In this document: positions 8,286 to 19,359 of the stretch, piece after piece
Position numbering within the stretch: position 1 is the stretch's first letter
Layout of the letters: each line of letters starts with the position of its first letter
From: Bog-756 sp963845485
GTDB lineage: Bacteria > Actinomycetota > Acidimicrobiia > Acidimicrobiales > RAAP-2
Assembly: GCA_963845485.1 (NCBI GenBank)
Contig: CAWJSI010000015.1
Location: 424,384-488,383 of the forward strand
DNA length: 64,000 bases
Direction of reading: 5' to 3'
The notes under the pieces: model-generated
Told to the model about the DNA's origin: nothing
What the model saw: only the letters and a program-made list of their open reading frames with translations
Databases searched by the model: none
Program-made: the position numbers and the translations under genes

Positions 8286-9947
8286 ATGGGACCCCACCTG
8301 GTCGAGCTCCGGGTACGCAATCTCGGGGTGATCGACGACGTCACCATCACCTTCGGGTCGGGCATGACCGCCCTCACCGGCGAGACCGGGGCCGGCAAGA
8401 CCCTGCTCGTCGAGGCGCTCAGCCTCCTGCTCGGTGGCCGGGCCGACTCCTCGGTGGTCCGGGCGGGGACCGACGAGGCCATCGTCGAGGGCCGGTTCCT
8501 GCTGCCGGCCGGCTCGGCGTTGCTTGCTGACGGATCCGGGGCCGCCGTCTCCAAGGAGGACGACGACGAAGCGAGCGAGATCACTCTCGCCCGCGCCGTC
8601 CCGCGCTCAGGTCGCTCCCGCGCCTGGGTCGACGGCCGGATGGCCACCATCGGGACCCTGGCCGAGACCGCCGTCCGGCTGATCGAGCTCCACGGCCAGC
8701 ACCAGCACCGGTCCCTCGTCCACACCGATGCACAGCGTCGGGCCCTCGACGCCTTCGGCCGCATCGACCTCGACGCCTGGTCCGCAGCCCGGCTCCGCCT
8801 GCGCCACCTCGGCGAGGAATCCACCGCCCTCGGCGGGGACGCCCGGGCGCGGGCCCGGGAGGTGGACCTCCTCCGATACCAGATCGGGGAGATCGAATCG
8901 GCGGCCATTGACGATGCCGACGAGGAGTCCCGGCTGGAGGCCGAAGAGGACCGGCTGGCCGAGGCGGCCGGCCACCGACAGGCCGCGGCCGCCGCCCTGA
9001 CGGCTGTCTCGGGGATCGAGGGGACGAGCGCCCTCGACCGGTTGGCCGAGGCGGCGGGGGAGCTGGAGGGTCGCGTGCCGCTGGACCCGTTGGCGGTCCG
9101 GGTGGGCGGGGCCATGGCCGAACTGTCGGACCTCGCCACCGAACTGCGTACCGTCGTCGAGACCTGGGAGGACGACCCCGAACGGTTGGAGGAGATCCGC
9201 ACCCGGCGCCAGCTCCTCTACCAACTGCAGCGAAAGTACGGCGACAGCCTCGAAGAGGTGTTGGCCTTCGCCGACGACGCGCGTCGTCGTCTGGCCGCCG
9301 CCGAGCTCGAAGAACAGCGGGCCCAGGTCCTCGACGGCGAGATCGAGGCGGCACGCGCCGAGCTGGCCGAGCGCAGTGCCGAGGTCGCCGCGGCGCGGCG
9401 GGCCGCCGCACCGGTGCTGGCCTCGGCTGTCCGCTCGACACTGCACCGGCTGGCCATGCCCTCGGCCCGGTTCGAGATCGCCGTGGACGGGGAAGGTCCT
9501 GGCGACCAGGTGGGCTTCTTGCTCGGGGCCAATGCCGGGGAGCCACTGGCCCCCCTGGCCTCGGCGGCCTCCGGGGGTGAGCTGGCCCGCACCATGCTGG
9601 CCATCCGGCTGGCCATCACCGAGGCTCCTGGGGTGATGGTCTTCGACGAGGTCGATGCCGGGGTGGGCGGCGAGGCCGCCATCGCCGTCGGTGCCGCGCT
9701 GGCCGGGCTCGGGGCGCACGGACAGGTCCTCGTGGTCACCCATCTGGCCCAGGTGGCGGCCCAGGCCGACCATCAACTCGAGGTACGCAAGGACGACCGC
9801 ACCGGTCGGACCCGGTCCGAGGTGACTCCACTGGCCGGGGAGGACCGGGTGGTCGAGCTCAGCCGGATGCTCTCGGGCCACCCCGACAGCGCATCGGCAC
9901 GTGAGCACGCGCGAGAGCTGCTCGATGCCAATGCCACCACCGCGTAG
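8286..9947 (+). CDS. recN: DNA repair ATPase RecN
   Basis: 553 residues from ATG 8286, an SMC-like ATPase acting at double-strand breaks. Walker A is GETGAGKT at 32-39. A long central region rich in Ala/Glu/Arg forms the coiled-coil arms. The C-terminal half has the ABC signature (SGGELAR) and Walker B (VMVFDEVDAGVGG), then the RecN-typical VTHLAQVAAQADHQ. It follows nadK by 13 bp. The 139 bp after it hold no gene, and pyrG follows directly; the steA and mctB genes found here in mycobacteria are missing. Confidence 0.96.
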   Translation: MGPHLVELRVRNLGVIDDVTITFGSGMTALTGETGAGKTLLVEALSLLLGGRADSSVVRAGTDEAIVEGRFLLPAGSALLADGSGAAVSKEDDDEASEITLARAVPRSGRSRAWVDGRMATIGTLAETAVRLIELHGQHQHRSLVHTDAQRRALDAFGRIDLDAWSAARLRLRHLGEESTALGGDARARAREVDLLRYQIGEIESAAIDDADEESRLEAEEDRLAEAAGHRQAAAAALTAVSGIEGTSALDRLAEAAGELEGRVPLDPLAVRVGGAMAELSDLATELRTVVETWEDDPERLEEIRTRRQLLYQLQRKYGDSLEEVLAFADDARRRLAAAELEEQRAQVLDGEIEAARAELAERSAEVAAARRAAAPVLASAVRSTLHRLAMPSARFEIAVDGEGPGDQVGFLLGANAGEPLAPLASAASGGELARTMLAIRLAITEAPGVMVFDEVDAGVGGEAAIAVGAALAGLGAHGQVLVVTHLAQVAAQADHQLEVRKDDRTGRTRSEVTPLAGEDRVVELSRMLSGHPDSASAREHARELLDANATTA

Positions 9948-10086
9948 TGGCCTCTCCCTGAGGCTGAGGGTAAGGCCGACCGTGCGCCGAGCCAACCGGG
10001 TGAGCACCCGTGGTCGGGGTGGTGGCATCCCCAGTGAGTCAGGCGGGTCCGCACGTGGGCCGTCCCGGTTCCGCTAGCCTCATCAG

Positions 10087-11841
<1,755 letters not shown>

Positions 11842-11842
11842 G

Positions 11843-12439
11843 GTGGGCGATGCGGACGGGCACGGTTCGGGCGGCCTCTCGGAGCTGCCCCGATTCCGGC
11901 CCACCGGGGAGGCGGTCCTCCACGAGGGTTGGGTGATCTCCCTCGTCCAGGCCGGGTTCGTCGACCCGGGGGGTGAGGCCTTCGACCGGGAGGTGATCCG
12001 CCATCCCGGCGCGGTGGCGGTGGTCGCCGTCACCGAGGACGACTCGGTGGTGCTCGTCCGCCAGTACCGACCCGCGCTCGACGAGTGGATCCTCGAGGTG
12101 CCGGCCGGCACCCGTGACGTGGTGGGGGAGCCCGAGGAGCAGACCGCCCAGCGCGAACTGGCCGAAGAGGTCGGCTTCTCGGCGGACGAGATGGTGCTGT
12201 TGACCCGGTGCGCCATCACCCCGGGATTCTGTGACGAGATCTCCTCGGTCTTTTTGGCCACGGGTCTCACCCCGGTGGCGCTCGATCGCCAGGGCATCGA
12301 GGAGCGCTACATGCGCATCGAGCACGTTCCGCTGTCCCGGTTCGACGCCCTGGTGGACGACGGGAGCATCATCGATGCCACGACCATCCTCGGTGTGGCA
12401 CTGGCCCGCCGGCGGTTGGCCGCACCGCCTCGGACATGA
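11843..12439 (+). CDS. Nudix hydrolase, ADP-ribose pyrophosphatase type
   Basis: 198 residues from the GTG at 11843. The Nudix core REL-AEE-VGF is intact; the spacing from the upstream Gly to the first Glu is one residue longer than the GX5E consensus. EVPAG before the box and a Pro-Gly (ITPGF) loop after it match ADP-ribose pyrophosphatases, which give AMP and ribose-5-phosphate. It is the syntenic equivalent of Rv1700, between pyrG and xerD. Its stop overlaps the xerD ATG (ATGA). Confidence 0.9.
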   Translation: MGDADGHGSGGLSELPRFRPTGEAVLHEGWVISLVQAGFVDPGGEAFDREVIRHPGAVAVVAVTEDDSVVLVRQYRPALDEWILEVPAGTRDVVGEPEEQTAQRELAEEVGFSADEMVLLTRCAITPGFCDEISSVFLATGLTPVALDRQGIEERYMRIEHVPLSRFDALVDDGSIIDATTILGVALARRRLAAPPRT

Positions 12440-13368
12440 GCCGGGCGGTCTCGGCCGGGGCCGAGGAGTACCTGTCCTGGTTGGCCGTCGAGAAGGGCCG
12501 GTCCCAGAACACACTGGCCGCCTACCGCCGGGACATCGCCAGCTGGGAGGCGTGGGCCGCCACCGCCGGCGTCGATCCGGGCGCGGCCGACACCGAAGCC
12601 ATCGAGCGCCACCTGGACGAGCTGCGGGCCGGGGGGCGCACGCCGGCCTCGATGGCCCGGTCCACCTCGGCGCTGCGCGGCCTGTTCCGCTTCCTCGTCA
12701 GCGAGGGTGACATCGCCACGGACCCCAGCACCGACCTGCGCTCGCCCCGAATTCCCCGGCGACTGCCCAAGGCCCTCGACGAGGAGCAGGTGCTCGGGCT
12801 GCTCGACTCGGTCAGCGGCACCGAGCCGGCCGACTACCGGGACCGGGCCCTGCTCGAGGTGCTCTACGGCACCGGGGCCCGCATCTCCGAGGTCGTTGGG
12901 CTGTCCCTCATGGACCTCCAGGGTGACGATGGACTCCTCCGGGTGTTCGGAAAGGGGGCCAAGGAGCGGATCGTCCCGCTCGGGGGACCGGCCCGCATGG
13001 CCCTCGACCGGTGGCTGGCCCCGGGGGGACGGCCACGGATGGCCCCTGACCGCTGGGCCCGACGGGGCGACGCCGAGGCCGTGTTCTTGAATCTGCGGGG
13101 CAGCCGCCTCTCCCGCCAGGGGGCCTGGGCCGTCGTCCACCACCGGGCCCAGCGCGTCGGCCTCGGCGATGTGGTCAGCCCACACGTACTCCGTCACTCG
13201 TGCGCCAGCCACATGCTGGCCCACGGCGCGGACATCCGGGTGGTCCAAGAGCTGCTCGGCCACGTGTCCATCGCCACCACCCAGATCTACACCCGCCTCA
13301 GCCAGGACCACCTCCGTGCCTCCTACCAGCGGGCCCACCCGCGGGCTACTGCGCCCCAGCTCAAGTAG
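12436..13368 (+). CDS. xerD: Tyrosine recombinase XerD
   Basis: 310 residues. The N-terminal SAM-like core-binding domain (about 8-92) is followed by the catalytic domain with Arg149 (GARISE), Lys in the FGKGAKER turn, His250, Arg253 (HxLRHS), His276 (LLGH) and nucleophile Tyr285. With XerC it resolves chromosome dimers at dif during division. A 10-residue loop near 198-210 (GGRPRMAPDRW) is slightly expanded. Its position downstream of pyrG-Nudix argues for XerD rather than a mobile-element integrase. Confidence 0.93.
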   Translation: MSRAVSAGAEEYLSWLAVEKGRSQNTLAAYRRDIASWEAWAATAGVDPGAADTEAIERHLDELRAGGRTPASMARSTSALRGLFRFLVSEGDIATDPSTDLRSPRIPRRLPKALDEEQVLGLLDSVSGTEPADYRDRALLEVLYGTGARISEVVGLSLMDLQGDDGLLRVFGKGAKERIVPLGGPARMALDRWLAPGGRPRMAPDRWARRGDAEAVFLNLRGSRLSRQGAWAVVHHRAQRVGLGDVVSPHVLRHSCASHMLAHGADIRVVQELLGHVSIATTQIYTRLSQDHLRASYQRAHPRATAPQLK

Positions 13369-13377
13369 GATCTTCCC

Positions 13378-13716
13378 GTGCCGAGCGACGCCCCCACCAT
13401 CGACTACCGCCAACTACTCGAGGACGAGCGGCGCCAACTGCTGTCAGAGCTCTCCGAACTCGGCCACGGCGAGGGCGGCGGGCTCGACTACGACCCCAAC
13501 TTTGCCGACACCAGCCAGGTGACCGCCGAGCGGGGGGAGGCCGATGCCCTCGCCGGCCAGCTCCAAGAGACCCTCGACGAGGTGGCACTGGCCCTGGGCC
13601 GGCTCGAAGAGGGCACCTACGGGACGTGCGAGGTGTGCGGCAAGGCCATCGACCCCGCCCGCTTAGAGGCCATGCCGGCCACCCGGTTCTGCATCAACGA
13701 CGCCAACCGGCCCTGA
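13378..13716 (+). CDS. TraR/DksA-type zinc finger protein with an incomplete finger
   Basis: 112 residues from GTG 13378. An N-terminal helical coil (about 10-78, Glu/Leu/Gln-rich) leads to the C-terminal finger CEVC (84, 87) ... CIND (105, 108). The canonical fourth Cys is replaced by Asp108, so zinc binding may need another ligand or be lost. DksA/TraR proteins enter the RNA polymerase secondary channel and modulate initiation. The gene lies 9 bp after xerD and 13 bp before the site-2 protease gene. Confidence 0.85.
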   Translation: MPSDAPTIDYRQLLEDERRQLLSELSELGHGEGGGLDYDPNFADTSQVTAERGEADALAGQLQETLDEVALALGRLEEGTYGTCEVCGKAIDPARLEAMPATRFCINDANRP

Positions 13717-13729
13717 TCGGGCCGGGCTC

Positions 13730-14497
13730 ATGGCCTACGGAGGCTACGGGGGTGGCCAGGGTGGCAGCGGCCGTCCCCGGCGGCGGTTCCAACCCGACCA
13801 GCGCACCTTGATCATCGTGGTGGTGGCGATCGCCCTCATCGCCATCCTCCTGCGCACCCACAAGATCTCCAGCAACAACCTCATCTACTTCTTGGTGCTG
13901 ATCCCCTCGATCATCCTCCACGAGCTCTCCCACGGCGTGGTGGCCCTGGCCTTCGGCGATGACACGGCCAAACGGGCCGGCCGCCTCACCCTCAACCCGG
14001 TCAAGCACGTGGACCCGGTCGGGACCCTGCTCGTGCCCGCCCTGCTCTCGCTGTCGGGCATCGGGGCCTACGGCTGGGCCAAGCCGGTGCCGGTGAGCAC
14101 CAACCGGCTGCGCAGCCCCCGCAACCACACGGTGATCGTGTCACTCGTCGGACCCATCACCAACTTCGCCCTGGCCGCGCTCATGGGCGTTCTCTTCGTC
14201 TGGGTCACCCCGGTGGCCGCCCGGGAGGGCATCACCGACCTCAGCTTGGTCAGCAGGATCTTCTTCCTGGCCGGCATCGCCAACATCGTGCTCGGGGTGT
14301 TCAACTGCATCCCGTGTCCACCCCTCGACGGCGCCGCCGTCCTCGAGCGGTTCCTGCCCGCCCGCGTGCTGCCCCAGTACTACAACCTCCAGCCGTTCCT
14401 CATGTTCTTGCCCCTCATCCTCATCCTCTTCTTCCACAACCAATGGTCGGAGTTCATCAACCACATCATCAACTGGTGGGCGGCCCGACTGGTGTGA
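13730..14497 (+). CDS. Site-2 protease family zinc metallopeptidase (M50)
   Basis: 255 residues with five or six hydrophobic segments. HELSH (about residue 63) is the zinc HExxH motif inside a membrane helix, and NCIPCPPLDG near residue 195 supplies the third ligand (the N-P-P-LDG motif of M50B). There is no PDZ domain, so it belongs to the short stand-alone class. Such enzymes cut transmembrane helices, often anti-sigma factors or signal peptide remnants; the substrate here is unknown. The Gly-rich N-terminus (YGGYGGGQGGSG) is low-complexity and cytosolic. Confidence 0.9.
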   Translation: MAYGGYGGGQGGSGRPRRRFQPDQRTLIIVVVAIALIAILLRTHKISSNNLIYFLVLIPSIILHELSHGVVALAFGDDTAKRAGRLTLNPVKHVDPVGTLLVPALLSLSGIGAYGWAKPVPVSTNRLRSPRNHTVIVSLVGPITNFALAALMGVLFVWVTPVAAREGITDLSLVSRIFFLAGIANIVLGVFNCIPCPPLDGAAVLERFLPARVLPQYYNLQPFLMFLPLILILFFHNQWSEFINHIINWWAARLV

Positions 14498-14552
14498 CGA
14501 AGGGCCCACTCGCCGGCCCGTTCGTCGAGGGGACCCCGACGCCGGCCCACTC

Positions 14553-17456
14553 ATGAGTCCGACCGATCTCATAACCGATCCGACCCCTGGCGCGCCCGGG
14601 GCCATGCCGACCGGCGCCGCCGCGTGGGTGCGGACCCACCCGGGGATGGCCTTTGCCATCGTCCTCCCGTTCGTGGTGTTCGGGATACCCCAGCTCTTCG
14701 GCATGACCTACCTGTCGGGGGACAACTTCATCCAGAACTTCCCCATGCGGGTCCTCGTGGGCAAGGACCTCCTCCACGGGGTGCTGCCGTTGTGGAATCC
14801 CTACCTGTTCAGCGGCACCCCACTCCTCGGAGGCTTCAACGCCGGGGCCGCCTACCCGGTGACGTGGCTGACCGCGGTGCTGCCGGTCTTCACGGCCTGG
14901 ACCCTGACCCTCGCCCTCGCCTACGACGTGGCCCTCGTCGGGATGTACGTCTTCCTCCGACGCCAGGGCATCGCCGGAACGGCGGCCACCTTCGGGGCCG
15001 TCACCTTCGCCTTCGCCGGGTACATGACGGCCCAGATCGTCCACATCGACCTCATCGAGGGAGCGGCTTGGCTGCCGTGGATCCTCATCGCCGTCCACGG
15101 ACTCACCGAGCCGCACTCCGAGCCCGCCGGTGACGGCGAGGCCGGAGCCCAGGGGAACCGACGCCGCCGCGACCGTCGGTGGGTACTCCTGCTCGCCGTC
15201 TCCCTCGGACTCACCCTCCTGGCCGGGGCGGCCGAGGCCATCATCGACAGCGGGGTCCTGGTCGTCATCTACTGGATCTGGCGCACGGTCTCGGCCGGAC
15301 TAGTACGTCGCGGTTCGGGACGGGCCCTTCTCCGGTCGGTGGGCGGTATCGCCCTCGGCGCGGTGGGAGGGGTGGCCCTCGGTGCTGCCCAGTGGCTGCC
15401 GGGCCTGCTCTTCCTCTCCCAGTCCCAGCGGTCCACCGCCTCCTACTCCTTTTTCACCAGCGGCTCGCTCAACAACCGCCTGGTCACCCTGGTGGCATCG
15501 CCCTTCGCCCTCGGCACCAACCAAGGGTGGGGGCCGTATGCGGGTACCTACAACTTCCCCGAGGTCAGCAGCTACGTGGGCATCCTGGCCCTCATTGCCG
15601 GGGTCTCCCTGCTGCTCAAGCGGTGGCGCACCCGGCCCGAGGCCCGCCAGTGGTGGGTCTGGTACCTGATTCTCGTCATCGGCCTCCTGTCCTCCCTGGG
15701 CAACCAGACACCCTTCGCCCACCTCATGTACCTGATCCCCGGCGTGAGCAGCGAACGGCTCCTCAACCGCAACCTGCTCCTCGTGGACACGGCCCTCGCC
15801 GTGCTCCTGGCCTGGTGGAGCCATCTCCTGTTGGCCGACCGGAGCGACCCGGCCCGGGCGCCGGCCGAACCGACCTCGGTCCGGGACCGGTGGCGGGCCG
15901 GACGGCGGGCCGAGGTCATCGTGACCGCCGTGCCCTTCGCCATCGTCGCCGTGGTGGCCGTCCTGATGTGGGCGGCGGGACCGTTCCTCGGCCGCATGCT
16001 GGATATTCCTCACGCCATGGCCACGACCAACCGTCTCCGGCTGGCCGGTCTGATGACGGCCGGTGCCGTGATCGCCGGGGTGGCCACCTGGACGGTGCTG
16101 TCCTCGGGGCGGTACTCGGGCCCTCGGCTGCGACGACAGCTCGGCGCCCTGCTCCTGGTCGATCTGGCCCTGTTCAACTGGTTCGTGATCAACCCGCCGA
16201 TCACCGAGGCGGCAGCCCAGGCCCGCACCCCGATCGCCGCCCAGTTCGCCGCCACCGTGGGGGACGGGCGCTTCATCATCTTCGACCCCGACCGGTTCTA
16301 CACCCCCGAGCTCTACGCCCTCGGCCAGACCGACCTCAACATCTACCGGCAGCTCCCGAGCGCCCAGGGCTACACCGCCCTCACCGACGGCACCTACTTC
16401 CGGGCCACCGGCTCCCACCTCCAAGAGACCCTCAACCCCTCCACGTTGTCCGGGACGGTCTGGGACTCCGTCAACGTGACCACGCTGCTCTCGCTGCCGG
16501 GCTACTTCGTCACCCCCCTCCCCGAGCCCACCTCGGCTGACCGACCGCGACCGGAGCCGCCGACCGTGTCCCGGAGCCAGCAGGTCGAGTTCCCCTCGCG
16601 TCCGGCCGACCAGTCGGCCACCACCTTCGGGGGCGCATCCTCGTTCGCGCTCCGCGCCGGGGTGGCCCGCCCGTGGTACTTCGGTGGGACCCTCACCCTC
16701 GGCCGGTGGACGGTGCCGGTCGAACGAGGCGATCCGAGTCACCTCCAGGTCGGCCTCGTCACTCCCTCAGGGGGCGACCGCTGGCTGTCGGGCCGGGAGG
16801 TGAGGGTGACTAGGACTGGTGCCGGCCGCTCGGTGGCCATCACCTTGTCCACCCCCGTCACCTCGGGTGGGGTGGTCGTCCGGTCGACCTCCGGTCGGGT
16901 GACCGTGGGCATCCCGACGGCGGTGACCGCCGAGTCGGGGGCCGTCTCCCTCAATGGCCCTCTCCAGTACGCGGTCTTCCCCCCGCACTGGACCTTCACC
17001 GGCACGGTGGGCACCTTCGGGGTCTTCACCAACAATGCCGCCCAGGGTTGGGCCCGGGCCCGCAGTGCCGGGGACGGACGGCCCCCGGCCGGCACCAGGG
17101 TGCACGCTGGAGCTCCGGGCCCCTACGGCAGCCAGACCATCACCGTTACGGCCACCGGGCCCGTTCTCCTCCAACGCTCGGTGGCCTGGACCACGGGCTG
17201 GAAGGCCACGGTCGAAGAGGTGCACGCCGGGGAGGCGGGCCCCCAGCACTCGGTCGTGGTCACCCGCAACGGGGTGATCCAGCAGGTGGCGCTGCCCGGG
17301 GCGGGGGAGTACCGGGTCACCTTCCGCTACCGACCGGCCGCCGCCCTGGCCGGGATCGTCACCTCGGCCCTGGCCGGGGTGATCCTCCTCGCCTGGGCCG
17401 TGGTGGAGGTCGTGGGGAGCCGGCGCCGACGGCGGCGCCCCGGACCGACGGGCTGA
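14553..17456 (+). CDS. Large YfhO-like multi-spanning membrane protein
   Basis: 967 residues. The N-terminal 500 residues hold about 12 hydrophobic segments, with the YfhO-type signature after the first (SGDNFIQNFPMR, PLWNPYLFSGTPLLGG). The C-terminal 400 residues are a largely extracytoplasmic beta-rich region ending in one more helix (ALAGIVTSALAGVILLAW) and an Arg-rich tail. YfhO-type proteins are GT-C-like and linked to lipoteichoic-acid or cell-wall glycosylation in Firmicutes; the acceptor here is unknown. It separates the M50 protease gene from the convergent trpS, so it may be an insertion in an otherwise common M50-trpS-scpA arrangement. Confidence 0.85.
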   Translation: MSPTDLITDPTPGAPGAMPTGAAAWVRTHPGMAFAIVLPFVVFGIPQLFGMTYLSGDNFIQNFPMRVLVGKDLLHGVLPLWNPYLFSGTPLLGGFNAGAAYPVTWLTAVLPVFTAWTLTLALAYDVALVGMYVFLRRQGIAGTAATFGAVTFAFAGYMTAQIVHIDLIEGAAWLPWILIAVHGLTEPHSEPAGDGEAGAQGNRRRRDRRWVLLLAVSLGLTLLAGAAEAIIDSGVLVVIYWIWRTVSAGLVRRGSGRALLRSVGGIALGAVGGVALGAAQWLPGLLFLSQSQRSTASYSFFTSGSLNNRLVTLVASPFALGTNQGWGPYAGTYNFPEVSSYVGILALIAGVSLLLKRWRTRPEARQWWVWYLILVIGLLSSLGNQTPFAHLMYLIPGVSSERLLNRNLLLVDTALAVLLAWWSHLLLADRSDPARAPAEPTSVRDRWRAGRRAEVIVTAVPFAIVAVVAVLMWAAGPFLGRMLDIPHAMATTNRLRLAGLMTAGAVIAGVATWTVLSSGRYSGPRLRRQLGALLLVDLALFNWFVINPPITEAAAQARTPIAAQFAATVGDGRFIIFDPDRFYTPELYALGQTDLNIYRQLPSAQGYTALTDGTYFRATGSHLQETLNPSTLSGTVWDSVNVTTLLSLPGYFVTPLPEPTSADRPRPEPPTVSRSQQVEFPSRPADQSATTFGGASSFALRAGVARPWYFGGTLTLGRWTVPVERGDPSHLQVGLVTPSGGDRWLSGREVRVTRTGAGRSVAITLSTPVTSGGVVVRSTSGRVTVGIPTAVTAESGAVSLNGPLQYAVFPPHWTFTGTVGTFGVFTNNAAQGWARARSAGDGRPPAGTRVHAGAPGPYGSQTITVTATGPVLLQRSVAWTTGWKATVEEVHAGEAGPQHSVVVTRNGVIQQVALPGAGEYRVTFRYRPAAALAGIVTSALAGVILLAWAVVEVVGSRRRRRRPGPTG

Positions 17457-17463
17457 GGCCCGG

Positions 17464-18447
17464 TCAGGCCGGGCCGAGCAGGCCGATGGCCGAGGCGGCC
17501 CGACGGTAGGTGGCCGACGCCACCTCGCGGGCCTTGTCCGCCCCGGTGGCGAGCAGGGAGATCACCGCTCCCGGGTCGGCGGCCAGGGCCTCCCGGCGCT
17601 CCCGGACCGGGCGGAGCAGCTCGATGAGGGCCTCGGCCACGTCGGCCTTCAGGTCTCCGTAGCGCTCGTAAGACCCGGCCACCTCCTCGGGCGTGCGTCC
17701 GGTGGAGGCGGCCAGCAGTTCGAGCAGGTTGGACAGCCCGGGCTTGGCCGCGGTGTCGTAGCGGACCTCGCCGTCGGTGTCGGTCACCGCCTTTTTCACC
17801 TTGCGGCGGATCTCGTCGGGCCCGTCCAGCATGAGCAGGGTCCCGAGGGGGGAGTTGACCGACTTGGACATCTTGTTCTCGGGGTGCTGGAGGTCCATGA
17901 CCCGGGCCCCGGCCTTCGGCACCGACGCCTCGGGCACGACCAGGGTGTCGCCATAACGGTGGTTGAACCGGATGGCCAGTTCGCGGGTGAGCTCGAGGTG
18001 TTGGCGCTGGTCGTCCCCGACCGGGACCCGCTCGGCGTCGTAGAGCAGGATGTCGGCCGCCTGCAGCACGGGGTAGGTATAGATGCCCACCCGGACCGAG
18101 TCCTTGCCCGCGCTCTTCTCTTTGAACTGGGTCATGCGGTTCAGCTCACCCATGGTGGCCGTGCACTCGAGCAGCCAGGTGAGCTGGGTGTGCTCGGCCA
18201 CATGGCTCTGAACGAACAGGGTGCAGCGCCCGGGGTCGAGGCCGGCGGCCACGAGGTCGAGGGCCGTCTCCTCGGTGCGTCGACGCAGGTCCTCGGGGCG
18301 GATATCGAGCGTGAGGGCGTGCAGGTCGACGATGCAGTAGAAGCAGTCGTAGCGTTCCTGGTCGGCGACCCAATTGCGCACTGCGCCGAGATAGTTCCCC
18401 AGGTGGAGGTCGCCGCTGGGCTGGAGGCCGGACAGAACTCGGGACAT
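17464..18447 (-). CDS. trpS: Tryptophanyl-tRNA synthetase
   Basis: 327 residues, normal for bacterial TrpRS. The class I signatures are HLGN at 15-18 (HIGH equivalent, in PSGDLHLGNYLG) and KMSKS at 192-196. It charges tRNA-Trp. It is convergent with the YfhO gene (7 bp apart) and divergent from scpA (127 bp between starts), being the only minus-strand gene in the core run. Confidence 0.97.
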   Translation of the reverse strand: MSRVLSGLQPSGDLHLGNYLGAVRNWVADQERYDCFYCIVDLHALTLDIRPEDLRRRTEETALDLVAAGLDPGRCTLFVQSHVAEHTQLTWLLECTATMGELNRMTQFKEKSAGKDSVRVGIYTYPVLQAADILLYDAERVPVGDDQRQHLELTRELAIRFNHRYGDTLVVPEASVPKAGARVMDLQHPENKMSKSVNSPLGTLLMLDGPDEIRRKVKKAVTDTDGEVRYDTAAKPGLSNLLELLAASTGRTPEEVAGSYERYGDLKADVAEALIELLRPVRERREALAADPGAVISLLATGADKAREVASATYRRAASAIGLLGPA

Positions 18448-18574
18448 GAGGGGTCATCGTAGGTCGCACCGGCCCGGCCCCCGGACCATCCCGGCTGCGC
18501 CAGCTCGGCGCTCCGGGCCTCTCGGAGCGGACCGGGTGCACGATGTGGCCCGCTCCAGCCGGTAGGGTCGGGCC

Positions 18575-19357
18575 GTGGCCGCCACCGTTACCACCCCGGT
18601 CTTCGAAGGACCCGTCGACCTGCTGCTCCAGCTGGTCAACAGCCACCAGGTGGAGCTCTACGACATCCCCCTGGCCGATGTGGTGGACGCCTTCGTGGCC
18701 GAAGTGGCCACCTGGGAGTCGGTCGACCTCCAGACCCTGTCGGAGTTCTTGATGGTGGCCTCCATCCTGATCGAGCTCAAGTCCCGCCGGCTCCTGCCCG
18801 GGCCCGACGACGTCGACACCGACGAGGAGCTGGTGGGCTGGGAGGAACGCGACCTGCTGTTGGCCCGGCTGCTCGAGTGTCAGGCCTACGCGGCGGCGGC
18901 CGACGGGTTTGCCGTCCTCCTCGAGCAGGCGGCCCGGTCCGTGCCCCGCACCGCCGGGCTCGACCTCGATTTCGTGGTCAACGCGCCCGACCTGTTGGAA
19001 GGTGTCACCCCCGACGACCTGGCCGAAGCCTTCCTACGGGCGACGGCCGAGCGACCGGTCCCCGTCGTCGACCTCTACCACGTGACCGTGGACTCGGTCA
19101 CCGTGGCCGACACCGTGGTCGCCCTGTCGCGCCGGCTGCCCCGGCTGGGTCGGGCCACGTTCCGGGAGCTGACCGGGCATCTCGTCTCCCGCATGGAGAT
19201 CATCGTGAGCTTCCTCGCCCTCTTGGAGCTGTGCAAGCAGGGGAGGGTCTCCCTCGACCAGGGCCACACCTTCGGGGACCTCGACGTGGCCTGGTTGGGC
19301 AACGACCGCGATCCCGTCCCGGTGGGACCGGGGCTCTACGACGAGTACGAGGGCTGA
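18575..19357 (+). CDS. scpA: Segregation and condensation protein A
   Basis: 260 residues from GTG 18575. The kleisin N-terminus is typical (FEGPVDLLLQLV, ELYDIPLADVVDAF), followed by an acidic linker and a C-terminal winged helix. ScpA bridges SMC heads in bacterial condensin with ScpB. The scpB start lies 2 bp after its stop, so the two are made together. The internal motif LVAS-like ILIELKSRRLLP is conserved in ScpA. Confidence 0.94.
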   Translation: MAATVTTPVFEGPVDLLLQLVNSHQVELYDIPLADVVDAFVAEVATWESVDLQTLSEFLMVASILIELKSRRLLPGPDDVDTDEELVGWEERDLLLARLLECQAYAAAADGFAVLLEQAARSVPRTAGLDLDFVVNAPDLLEGVTPDDLAEAFLRATAERPVPVVDLYHVTVDSVTVADTVVALSRRLPRLGRATFRELTGHLVSRMEIIVSFLALLELCKQGRVSLDQGHTFGDLDVAWLGNDRDPVPVGPGLYDEYEG

Positions 19358-19359
19358 GC

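Noticed and set aside
6668..9202. 844-codon minus-strand frame across tlyA, nadK and recN
   Set aside because: Ser/Arg/Pro-biased composition; the plus strand encodes three proteins with complete motifs.
12436..13368. Tyrosine recombinase considered as a mobile-element integrase
   Set aside because: Position between Nudix and scpA synteny and full XerD motif set mark it as the housekeeping recombinase.
15300..16742. 480-codon minus-strand frame inside the YfhO-like gene
   Set aside because: Gly/Glu/Arg-rich shadow; the plus strand has a membrane protein with clear helices.
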